NCBI GenBank assembly: GCA_022794295.1 | Contig: JAAWEO010000056.1 | Location: 1-10,217 of the forward strand | Direction: 5' to 3' | DNA length: 10,217 nucleotides | DNA from: Angelakisella sp. | GTDB taxonomy: Bacteria > Bacillota > Clostridia > Oscillospirales > Ruminococcaceae | Part shown: one piece after another, positions 1-5,619 of the stretch | Numbering within the stretch: position 1 is the first letter of the stretch | Layout of the letters: the number at the start of each line of letters is the position of its first letter | Notes under the pieces: model-generated | The model's input: only the letters and a program-made list of their open reading frames with translations | What the model was told of the DNA's origin: nothing | Database searches by the model: none | Translations under genes and position numbers: made by a program

Positions 1-272
1 CGGTGCTGCGCCTCACCTTCCCCCAGCTTACCGAGGAGCGCCGCAAGGAGATTGTCAAGCAGGTCTCCCGGATGGCGGAGGATTCCAAGGTGGCCATCCG
101 GTCCATCCGCCGGGACGCCAACGACCGCTTTAAGGCCATGAAGAAGAACGGCGAGGCCACCGAGGACGACGTCAAGAGCCTGGAGACACAGATCCAGAAG
201 CTTACCGATAAGTTTGTGGAGGAGATCGACAAGCTGGCCGAGGCCAAGGAAAAGGAGATCCTTTCCATCTGA
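1..272 (+). CDS. frr: Ribosome recycling factor, C-terminal half (5' truncated by window edge)
   Basis: This is the last 90 or so residues of ribosome recycling factor, which with EF-G splits the post-termination 70S ribosome in the cytoplasm. The reading frame is open from the first base (first full codon at 3) and ends at TGA 270-272. The segment opens with V-L-R-L-T-F-P-Q-L-T-E-E-R-R-K, matching the family's conserved 'P.LTEERR' hinge region at the start of the second long helix. It continues as highly charged helix typical of the three-helix bundle (R-R-D-A-N-D, then the E-D-D-V-K-S turn). The GTG at 3 is an internal valine codon, not a start: complete RRF is about 185 residues, so roughly the first half lies upstream. 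pyrH would be the expected upstream neighbour. The gap to uppS is 24 bp. The identification is firm; only completeness is unknown. Confidence 0.95.
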   Translation, partial: VLRLTFPQLTEERRKEIVKQVSRMAEDSKVAIRSIRRDANDRFKAMKKNGEATEDDVKSLETQIQKLTDKFVEEIDKLAEAKEKEILSI

Positions 273-281
273 ACCGGATAC

Positions 282-290
282 AGGAGGGAG
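282..290 (+). promoter_or_regulatory. Ribosome binding site of uppS
   Basis: AGGAGGGAG lies 6 bases before the ATG at 297, a near-perfect anti-SD match. It fixes the start of uppS in the short frr-uppS gap. Confidence 0.8.
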
Positions 291-296
291 GGGCCT

Positions 297-1013
297 ATGG
301 AGGAAAAACGGAGCCAGGCGCCGGCCCGGGAGCTGCTGCCCCGGCACATCGGTATCATCATGGACGGCAACGGACGCTGGGCCAAGGCCCGGGGGCTGCC
401 CCGGGAGATGGGCCATCAGGCGGGTTCCAAGGTGGTGGGGGAGATTATCCGCCACTGCAAAAAGATTGGTGTTCCTTATATCACCATCTACGCCTTTTCT
501 ACCGAAAACTGGAAGCGCCCCGCCAAGGAGGTGGACGCCCTTCTGGACCTGCTGCGCCACTATCTTTCCAACATGGAGGAGTACCAGAAGGAGAACGCCA
601 GGCTTCGGGTCTTGGGGCATCTGGAGCCCCTTCCCCGGGACCTTCGGGAAAGCATCCGCAGGGCGGAGGCGGAAAGTGCCGGCAATACCGCCATTACAGT
701 GAACATCGCCCTCAACTACGGCGGGCGGGGAGAGATCATTCAGGGGGTCCGGCGTCTTTTGGAGGAGGGGGTCTCCCCAGAGGAGGTTACCGAGGAGCTC
801 CTTTCCCAGCGGCTGTACACTGCTGGAATGCCGGACCCGGATCTGATCATCCGGCCCAGCGGGGAATACCGCCTTTCCAACTTTCTCCTGTGGCAGTCGG
901 CCTATTCCGAGCTTCTTTTTATGAATGTCCTCTGGCCCGATTTTACGCCGGAACACTTGAATTATGCCCTGCACCAGTATGCCCGCCGCAGCCGCCGCTT
1001 TGGCGGGATCTGA
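297..1013 (+). CDS. uppS: Isoprenyl transferase (undecaprenyl diphosphate synthase family)
   Basis: A 238-residue cis-prenyltransferase, the usual family length. It condenses isopentenyl diphosphate onto an allylic diphosphate to build the long-chain (C55) carrier for peptidoglycan and other envelope polymers, acting at the inner face of the membrane. Visible motifs in order: H-I-G-I-I-M-D-G-N-G-R-W-A at 17-29 with the catalytic/Mg-binding Asp23; G-H at 39-40; F-S-T-E-N-W-K-R-P at 67-75; and D-L-I-I-R-P-S-G-E-Y-R-L-S-N-F at 182-196, with Arg186, Arg192 and Ser194 for diphosphate binding and Glu205 as the second Mg ligand. The common Thr of the R-T-S/G-G-E motif is Pro187 here; from memory this variant is not rare in Clostridia. 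The start is ATG 297 behind a strong RBS. Placement between frr and cdsA is the standard Bacillota order. Exact chain length cannot be read from sequence. Confidence 0.96.
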   Translation: MEEKRSQAPARELLPRHIGIIMDGNGRWAKARGLPREMGHQAGSKVVGEIIRHCKKIGVPYITIYAFSTENWKRPAKEVDALLDLLRHYLSNMEEYQKENARLRVLGHLEPLPRDLRESIRRAEAESAGNTAITVNIALNYGGRGEIIQGVRRLLEEGVSPEEVTEELLSQRLYTAGMPDPDLIIRPSGEYRLSNFLLWQSAYSELLFMNVLWPDFTPEHLNYALHQYARRSRRFGGI

Positions 1014-1033
1014 AAGACGCCTATCACATAGTA

Positions 1034-1041
1034 AGAAGGTG
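1034..1041 (+). promoter_or_regulatory. Ribosome binding site of cdsA
   Basis: AGAAGGTG lies 7 bases before ATG 1049 in the 35-bp uppS-cdsA gap. It supports 1049 as the start. No promoter or terminator is apparent in this gap. Confidence 0.65.
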
Positions 1042-1048
1042 AAAATCG

Positions 1049-1906
1049 ATGAAAAAGAGAGTCCTTTCGGCTATGGGAGGATTGGCGCTGCTGGCGGTGG
1101 TGCTGGCATTTTTTGACACCATCCTGGTAAATATTCTTGCCGCCTGGGTTTGTCTTTTGTCCCTTTACGAGATCTTCAAGGCGGCAGAGCTCCTGCGTTT
1201 TCGGATGCTGGCGGCGGTGTGCGGCATTTACTGCGTTCTGATCCTTTTTCTGAACACCAGCGCCATTGCCATCTCCTTTTCCTACCTGAGCTATCTGCTG
1301 GTCGTAATGCTGTTTTTAATGCTCCTGCGCAGCCACAGCACCCTTAAGGTGGAGCAGATGGCCTACAGCTTTCTGATCTCCATTCTTCTGGCGGTGTCCT
1401 TCTACTGCCTCATTCTCCTAAAGGAAAAGACCGGTCCCCAGATGGGGGTCTTTTACCTGCTTATGATCTTCGGCAGCGCCTGGTGGTCGGACAGCGGGGC
1501 CTACTTTGTAGGGACCTTTTTCGGCAAGCACAAGCTCTGCCCCCAGGTGAGCCCCAAAAAGACGGTGGAGGGCCTGGTGGGCGGGGTCATTACCGCCACC
1601 CTGTGCAACGTTCTGGTGGCCCTGGCCTTCCAGACCTTCTGTAACTGGATCGTGCCCTGGGGGTATATCCGCAACGGGGTCACGGTAAATCTTGCGGCGG
1701 TGGCCCTGGTCACCCCCTTTGCCTCCCTGCTGGGTGTGCTGGGGGACCTTTCCGCCTCCATCATCAAGCGGCAGTGCGGCATCAAGGACTTTGGGAACCT
1801 GATGCCCGGGCACGGCGGGGCAATGGACCGGTTTGACAGCGTTTTGTTTATCAGCCCGCTCTTTTATTTTATTTTTAACATTTGCCCCCTAATTTCCGCC
1901 ATATAA
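1049..1906 (+). CDS. cdsA: Phosphatidate cytidylyltransferase (CDP-diacylglycerol synthase)
   Basis: A 285-residue polytopic membrane protein that makes CDP-diacylglycerol from phosphatidic acid and CTP, the branch point for all phospholipid head groups. Hydrophobic segments run at about 9-40, 51-70, 73-94, 106-124, 133-146, 175-195, 212-232 and 264-284. Two conserved cytoplasmic regions are clear: W-W-S-D-S-G-A-Y-F-V-G at 145-155, followed by F-G-K-H-K-L and S-P-K-K-T-V-E-G at 168-175; and the C-terminal CDS signature S-x-I-K-R-x4-K-D-F-G-x2-x-P-x-H-G-G-x-x-D-R-F-D at 237-263, which carries the metal-binding acidic residues (Asp260, Asp263). The start ATG 1049 has an SD at 1034-1041. In most Bacillota dxr follows directly; here the next gene is rseP. 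The identification is firm. Confidence 0.96.
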   Translation: MKKRVLSAMGGLALLAVVLAFFDTILVNILAAWVCLLSLYEIFKAAELLRFRMLAAVCGIYCVLILFLNTSAIAISFSYLSYLLVVMLFLMLLRSHSTLKVEQMAYSFLISILLAVSFYCLILLKEKTGPQMGVFYLLMIFGSAWWSDSGAYFVGTFFGKHKLCPQVSPKKTVEGLVGGVITATLCNVLVALAFQTFCNWIVPWGYIRNGVTVNLAAVALVTPFASLLGVLGDLSASIIKRQCGIKDFGNLMPGHGGAMDRFDSVLFISPLFYFIFNICPLISAI

Positions 1907-1907
1907 T
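1902..1907 (+). promoter_or_regulatory. Possible -10 box of an internal promoter upstream of rseP
   Basis: A perfect TATAAT spans the cdsA stop codon inside an AT-rich patch (about 1861-1923) of an otherwise GC-rich window. The best -35-like hexamer, TTAACA at 1875-1880, is 21 bp upstream, longer than the preferred 16-18. At 17 bp spacing the hexamer is CATTTG, a poor match. No TGn extension is present. If it is used, transcription would start near 1914 and give rseP and the genes downstream to polC a separate message. This is a weak candidate. Confidence 0.3.
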
Positions 1908-1959
1908 CAGTATATGATAAAAAGGACGGTCCGCCGGTCCGGGCTCGGGCAGGGGGCTT

Positions 1960-1980
1960 TCCTTTATTTGCGGAAAAGGA
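1960..1980 (+). promoter_or_regulatory. rseP ribosome binding site within a short hairpin
   Basis: AAGGAG at 1976-1981 is the SD for the TTG start at 1991 (9-base spacing). TCCTTT at 1960-1965 can pair with AAAGGA at 1975-1980 across a 9-base loop, which would mask most of the SD. The stem is only six pairs and half of them are A-U, so a regulatory role is speculative. The SD itself is well supported. Confidence 0.4.
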
Positions 1981-1990
1981 GTCTGATCAC

Positions 1991-3076
1991 TTGAAAACGA
2001 TACTTCTCACCATTCTTATTTTTGGTATCCTGATCAACCTTCATGAATTGGGCCATTTCTTCTTTGCAAAGCTGTTTGGAGTGAGGGTAGAGGAGTTTTC
2101 CTTTGGAATGGGCCCCCTGATTTACGGAAAAAAGAGGGGGGAGACCCAGTATTCCATCCGCCTGTTTCCCATTGGCGGCTTTGTGTCCATGATGGGGGAG
2201 GAGGAAGAAAGCCAGGATGCCCGGGCCTTCTGCAACCGCCCGTCCTGGCAGCGGTTCCTCATTCTTTTTGCCGGGGCGGCGATGAACATCCTTCTGGGGC
2301 TTGTCCTTTTGGGGTACACCACCAGCCAGATGAATCTTCTGGGGACCAATGTGGTGGCCCGCCTCTCGGAGGGGGCTGCCTCCGCCGCCTACCTCCAGCC
2401 AGGGGACCGTATCGTCAAGGTAAACGGCTACAACACCCCCGGCTACAATGACGTGGTGTTCCAGCTGATCCGGGACGAGGACGGGGTGGTGGACCTCACC
2501 GTCCTCCGGGGCGGGGATCTTTCCATGACCCGGTGGGAACGAGCCATGGCGGGCTTCGGCATAGGGGAAAAGAACCCCGGGGAAAGGGTGGCCCTTACAG
2601 TGCCCTTCCAGATGGAGGACGCCGGAGATGGCCTTCGTGTCCTGAAGATCGATTTCATCTTTTTGGGTGCGGAAAAGACGGTGGGGAACGCCGTTTACTA
2701 CACCTTCCAGCAGACCGTTTCCACAGTGAAGCAGGTGTGGTATTCCCTGGTGGATATTATCACCGGGCGGTTCGGCCTCAGCCAGCTTTCTGGCCCGGTG
2801 GGAACGGCCACGGTGATCCAGGAGGCCTCCCACCAGGGGTTCCGGTCCCTGGTGACCCTGGTGGCCTATATTACCATTAATGTGGGGGTCTTTAACCTTC
2901 TGCCCTTTCCGGCGCTGGACGGGGGGAGGATCTTCTTCCTTTTGGCCGGGGTCGTTTTCCGCCGCCCCATCCCCCAAAAATACGAGGCCTATCTCAACGC
3001 CGCCGGAATGGTGCTTCTCCTTTTCTTTGTGGGGATGGTCACCTTCAGCGATGTGATGAAGCTGGTCGGGAAATAG
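1991..3076 (+). CDS. rseP: Site-2 intramembrane zinc metalloprotease (RseP/RasP family)
   Basis: A 361-residue polytopic membrane protease that cleaves membrane-embedded substrates such as anti-sigma factors and signal peptide remnants. The first membrane helix carries the zinc-binding H-E-L-G-H at 18-22. F-G-V-R-V-E-E-F-S-F-G-M-G-P follows, typical of the membrane-reentrant region after the active-site helix. A second hydrophobic segment at about 86-105 (I-L-F-A-G-A-A-M-N-I-L-L-G) is the family's conserved 'AGP.MN' helix. A PDZ domain sits at about 117-175 (A-Y-L-Q-P-G-D-R-I-V-K-V-N-G). The third zinc ligand is in N-L-L-P-F-P-A-L-D-G-G-R at 302-313 (Asp310), and a last helix runs at about 340-356. 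The start is TTG 1991, chosen for the SD and because the HExxH helix needs this N-terminus. The substrate is not inferable here. In Bacillota this gene normally follows dxr; here it follows cdsA with an 84-bp gap. Confidence 0.95.
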   Translation: MKTILLTILIFGILINLHELGHFFFAKLFGVRVEEFSFGMGPLIYGKKRGETQYSIRLFPIGGFVSMMGEEEESQDARAFCNRPSWQRFLILFAGAAMNILLGLVLLGYTTSQMNLLGTNVVARLSEGAASAAYLQPGDRIVKVNGYNTPGYNDVVFQLIRDEDGVVDLTVLRGGDLSMTRWERAMAGFGIGEKNPGERVALTVPFQMEDAGDGLRVLKIDFIFLGAEKTVGNAVYYTFQQTVSTVKQVWYSLVDIITGRFGLSQLSGPVGTATVIQEASHQGFRSLVTLVAYITINVGVFNLLPFPALDGGRIFFLLAGVVFRRPIPQKYEAYLNAAGMVLLLFFVGMVTFSDVMKLVGK

Positions 3077-3110
3077 TTCCGTCTATTGATAAAGAACGAG
3101 GTAACACGCC

Positions 3111-4157
3111 ATGGGTCGTCAAGCAAGAGAGATAAAAATCGGTTCGGTGACCATTGGGGGAGGGCATCCCATTGCCATCCAGTCCATGCTCTGCGCCCCC
3201 TTGGACGATCTGGCGGCCAATGCCCGCCAGACCAGGGCCCTTTTCGAGGCCGGCTGTCAGATCAACCGGGTGGCGATCCCACCCCAGGGAGGGCCCCAGC
3301 TGATCCAGGCCATCAAGGAGGCCAGCCCCATGCCCCTGGTGGCGGATATCCAGTTCGACTACCGCCTAGCCATTGAGGCCGCCTATGCCGGGGCCGACAA
3401 GATCCGCATCAACCCTGGGAATATCGGGGACCGGGACAAGGTCCGCCAGGTGGTTCGGGCCTGTGAGGAAAAAAAGCTCCCCATTCGCATCGGGGTCAAT
3501 TCCGGCAGCCTGGAAAAGGAGATCCTAGCCAAATACCAGCGCCCCACCGCCCAGGCCCTGGCGGAAAGTGCTTTGTTTAACATTCGCCTGCTGGAGCAGT
3601 TCGATTTTAACAACTATGTTGTGGCCATAAAATCCTCCGATGTTTTTACCACCATAGCCGCCTACCGGCTGGTGGCGGACCGGGTGGACTGCCCCTTTCA
3701 CCTGGGAGTCACCGAGGCGGGGACCCAGCGGATGGGTCTCATAAAATCTGCCGCCGCCTTTGGGGCGCTGCTGGCAGATGGCATCGGGGACACCCTCCGG
3801 GTCTCCCTTACCGCGGACCCGGTTGAGGAGGTCTATGCCGCCCGGGATATCCTCCGGGGCCTGGGGCTGGAAAAGGGCGGCCCCAGGTTTGTCTCCTGCC
3901 CCACCTGCGGCCGGTGCCATGTGGATCTGTTCCGCATTGCCCGGGAGGTGGAGGACGCCCTTCGGGACTGCAAAAAGGACCTGAAGATCGCCATTATGGG
4001 CTGTGCTGTCAACGGCCCCGGGGAGGCCCGGGACGCGGACATCGGCATTGCCGGCGGCCAGGGGGAGACCCTTTTGTTCCGCAAAGGGGAGATCCTCCGG
4101 AAGGTGCCGGAGGGGGAGGCGGTCGCTGCCCTTCTAGCCGAGGTGGAGAGGCTTTGA
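3111..4157 (+). CDS. ispG: 4-hydroxy-3-methylbut-2-en-1-yl diphosphate synthase (IspG/GcpE)
   Basis: A 348-residue iron-sulfur enzyme that converts MEcPP to HMBPP, the penultimate step of the MEP isoprenoid pathway in the cytoplasm. The N-terminal part is a TIM barrel: I-G-S-V-T-I-G-G-G-H-P-I-A-I-Q-S-M near 10-26, K-I-R-I-N-P-G-N-I-G near 96-105, and I-R-I-G-V-N-S-G-S-L near 125-134. The C-terminal cluster domain has C-P-T-C at 263-266 and G-C-A-V-N-G-P-G-E at 297-305, giving Cys263, Cys266, Cys298 and Glu305 as the expected [4Fe-4S] ligands. Length and motifs are those of bacterial IspG without the plant-type insertion. The start ATG 3111 has a modest SD, GAACGAGGT at 3094-3102. Its stop overlaps the start of the next gene (TTGA). 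Its presence implies a MEP pathway although dxr is not next door. Confidence 0.97.
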   Translation: MGRQAREIKIGSVTIGGGHPIAIQSMLCAPLDDLAANARQTRALFEAGCQINRVAIPPQGGPQLIQAIKEASPMPLVADIQFDYRLAIEAAYAGADKIRINPGNIGDRDKVRQVVRACEEKKLPIRIGVNSGSLEKEILAKYQRPTAQALAESALFNIRLLEQFDFNNYVVAIKSSDVFTTIAAYRLVADRVDCPFHLGVTEAGTQRMGLIKSAAAFGALLADGIGDTLRVSLTADPVEEVYAARDILRGLGLEKGGPRFVSCPTCGRCHVDLFRIAREVEDALRDCKKDLKIAIMGCAVNGPGEARDADIGIAGGQGETLLFRKGEILRKVPEGEAVAALLAEVERL

Positions 4158-4573
4158 TCACGGTTTTTGACCTGGACCCGCAAATGGTGCAGGAGGTCCT
4201 TGGGGGGCATAAAAGCTTCTCCGACCCTTTTGCCGGGGTCCCGGGGTATTCCATCCTCCTGGAGGAGGGGACTGCGGCGGAGGAAGCCCTTGTGGTCCTC
4301 TACCTGGACAAGCTGCGTGAGGCGGTAAAAAACGCGGATGCCCTGATTCGGGGAGCCTTTCGGCCGGAGTTCTTCGAATTTTACGGGATCGACCGGAAAG
4401 CGGTGGGGTCTCCGGACGAGATGTGCAGGCGCCTGATTTTTGATTCCTTTATTTTGGATACCCGGAACGAAATGATAGGGGCTTGCCTGAGCAGCGAGGA
4501 GTTTATGTTCGGCCATTTCATCGAGTGCTGGTGGGATGGGAGCTGGAAGGTCATGACCCTTGGCATCTGCTGA
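4154..4573 (+). CDS. Small protein of unknown function, coupled to ispG
   Basis: I do not recognise this 139-residue protein with confidence. The chosen start is TTG 4154, which overlaps the ispG stop as TTGA and sits 5 bases after GGAG (4145-4148) within a purine-rich SD region. An alternative is ATG 4184 (residue 11). It is probably soluble and acidic, with no signal peptide, membrane segment or cysteine pair. Visible parts: an N-terminal strand-like I-T-V-F-D-L, an amphipathic helical stretch at about 40-66 (E-E-A-L-V-V-L-Y-L-D-K-L-R-E-A-V), and a C-terminal F-M-F-G-H-F-I-E-C-W-W-D-G-S-W-K at 117-132. That last pattern, '[F/W]GHxIE' followed by aromatic and acidic residues near the C-terminus, loosely recalls small DUF2262/DUF6985-type proteins. 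This is an impression from memory, not a domain hit. It is tightly packed between ispG and the acetyltransferase, with GC content like its neighbours, so it is a real gene. Confidence 0.75.
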   Translation: MITVFDLDPQMVQEVLGGHKSFSDPFAGVPGYSILLEEGTAAEEALVVLYLDKLREAVKNADALIRGAFRPEFFEFYGIDRKAVGSPDEMCRRLIFDSFILDTRNEMIGACLSSEEFMFGHFIECWWDGSWKVMTLGIC

Positions 4574-4590
4574 AGAAAAGGAGAAGCCAG

Positions 4591-5097
4591 ATGATACGTC
4601 CTTTGCGTGAGGGAGACTTTGAAGCAGTCACCGCTATTGTCAACGATGGATGGCGGGCTACCTACGCCGGCTATGTTGCTCCGGCTCTGCTGGAAGACAC
4701 CGGCTGCCGGGAACGGGCCGCTGCTTTGGAGCAGGATTTCCGCTCCCACCGCCTGGAGGAATATGTCTGGGAGGAGGAGGGGGAGGTCCGGGCTCTCCTT
4801 TCCGCCGGGGACACTGGCGACAAGGACCGCCCCGGGGCCTTTGAATTGTGGCGGATCTACGTGGCGGAAAAGGCCCGGGGAAAGGGCGTCGGCGGAAAAC
4901 TGCTGGATTTTGGGGAGCAGTTGGCTTGGGAAAAGGGAAAATCCCAGGTCGTTATCTGGGTCTTTCGCCGGAATACCCACGCATTGACCTTCTACCAAAG
5001 GCATGGCTACCACATAGATAGGATGGAGCAGCTGGGAGAGCCCTACATGGCCGAAGGAGTGCGGCTCATCAAAGGATTGGAGGAGGCAAGACCGTGA
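4591..5097 (+). CDS. GNAT-family N-acetyltransferase
   Basis: A 168-residue acetyltransferase of the GNAT superfamily, transferring an acetyl group from acetyl-CoA to an unknown amine acceptor. The N-terminus M-I-R-P-L-R-E-G-D-F-E-A-V is the typical first strand and helix. Motif A is L-W-R-I-Y-V-A-E-K-A-R-G-K-G-V-G-G-K-L-L at 86-105; its R-G-K-G-V-G loop (96-101) binds the CoA pyrophosphate. Motif B follows at 121-140 with V-I-W-V-F-R-R-N-T-H-A and F-Y-Q-R-H-G-Y, in which Asn129 and Tyr135 are the usual conserved positions. The ATG at 4591 is preferred over in-frame starts upstream (from 4483) because it has AAAGGAG at 4577-4583 and the GNAT fold begins immediately. It starts 17 bp after the previous gene and overlaps the next by 4 bp (GTGA). 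The substrate cannot be told from sequence. Confidence 0.9.
   Translation: MIRPLREGDFEAVTAIVNDGWRATYAGYVAPALLEDTGCRERAAALEQDFRSHRLEEYVWEEEGEVRALLSAGDTGDKDRPGAFELWRIYVAEKARGKGVGGKLLDFGEQLAWEKGKSQVVIWVFRRNTHALTFYQRHGYHIDRMEQLGEPYMAEGVRLIKGLEEARP
5081..5086 (+). promoter_or_regulatory. Ribosome binding site that sets the GTG start at 5094
   Basis: A perfect AGGAGG inside the 3' end of the acetyltransferase gene lies 7 bases before GTG 5094. It justifies the non-ATG start and the 4-bp overlap. Confidence 0.8.
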
Positions 5098-5606
5098 GTG
5101 TCTTTTTTTATGGCTGTGTGACCCTGGACGGGTACCTGGCGGACAAAAATCACGGTCTGGATTGGCTCCACGAGACCGGGGGGGCAGGGGAGACCGGCTA
5201 TGAGGACTTTTACCGCCAGATGGATATTACCATTATGGGCCGCAGGACCTTCCGGGAGATCGAGAAGCTGGAAAACCCGGAAACGGTCTATCCCACAACA
5301 GTCAATTATGTTGTGACCCACGACAAAACCCTGGACAGAAAGGGGTTCCTTCCGGTCCGGGGGGACGTGGCGGAGCTTGTCCGGGGGTTCCCCGGGGAAA
5401 AGAATATATGGATCATCGGCGGCAACACCATTTTGGCCCCTCTTTTGGAGGCGGACCTGGTGGACAGCATGACGGTCCAGATCGCGCCGGTGCTGCTGGG
5501 GGAGGGGATCCCGCTGTTTACACAGGGGGAGCCTCTCCGGCGGTTTCGTCTGGAGGAGGTCCGCCGGTACGGACAATTTGCAGAATTAGTTTACGGAAGA
5601 AAATAG
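5094..5606 (+). CDS. RibD C-terminal/dihydrofolate-reductase-like protein
   Basis: A 170-residue single-domain member of the DHFR-like RibD-C superfamily, expected to bind NAD(P)H. Characteristic segments in order: V-T-L-D-G-Y-L-A at 9-16 ('SLDGyiA' motif), M-G-R-R-T-F at 48-53, N-Y-V-V-T-H-D at 71-77, I-W-I-I-G-G-N-T at 105-112 (the glycine pair that contacts the dinucleotide), and I-A-P-V-L-L-G-E-G-I-P-L-F at 130-142. No deaminase domain is present, so it is not a bifunctional RibD. It resembles the stand-alone 'YyaP/YwjB-like' reductases of Bacillota, whose substrate is not established. I see no basis for calling it folA. GTG 5094 overlaps the acetyltransferase stop, and TAG 5604-5606 is 13 bp before the preferred polC start, so it is embedded in the same transcript. 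Confidence 0.88.
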   Translation: MSVFFYGCVTLDGYLADKNHGLDWLHETGGAGETGYEDFYRQMDITIMGRRTFREIEKLENPETVYPTTVNYVVTHDKTLDRKGFLPVRGDVAELVRGFPGEKNIWIIGGNTILAPLLEADLVDSMTVQIAPVLLGEGIPLFTQGEPLRRFRLEEVRRYGQFAELVYGRK

Positions 5607-5619
5607 GGGTGTATTGGGA

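Noticed and set aside
3..272. A complete 89-residue gene starting at GTG 3
   Set aside because: The protein begins in the middle of the RRF fold, so GTG 3 is an internal codon of a truncated frr.
1964..2977. A 337-codon minus-strand open frame opposite rseP
   Set aside because: It lies fully across a well-supported metalloprotease gene, has low-complexity Gly/His/Pro-rich composition, and no recognisable motif or good RBS.
4483..5097. A longer acetyltransferase starting at 4483
   Set aside because: The extra 36 residues would overlap the preceding gene by about 90 bp, and the GNAT fold begins exactly at the ATG at 4591, which has its own AAAGGAG.
4591..5097. Acetyltransferase as a toxin of a toxin-antitoxin pair with the 139-residue gene
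   Set aside because: The preceding protein has no DNA-binding (RHH/HTH) antitoxin features, and the GNAT is an ordinary 168-residue enzyme type, so nothing in the sequence supports a TA module.
5094..5606. folA (true dihydrofolate reductase) or ribD
   Set aside because: The motifs fit the stand-alone RibD-C-like group. There is no deaminase domain for RibD, and the active-site pattern of classical FolA is not recognisable.
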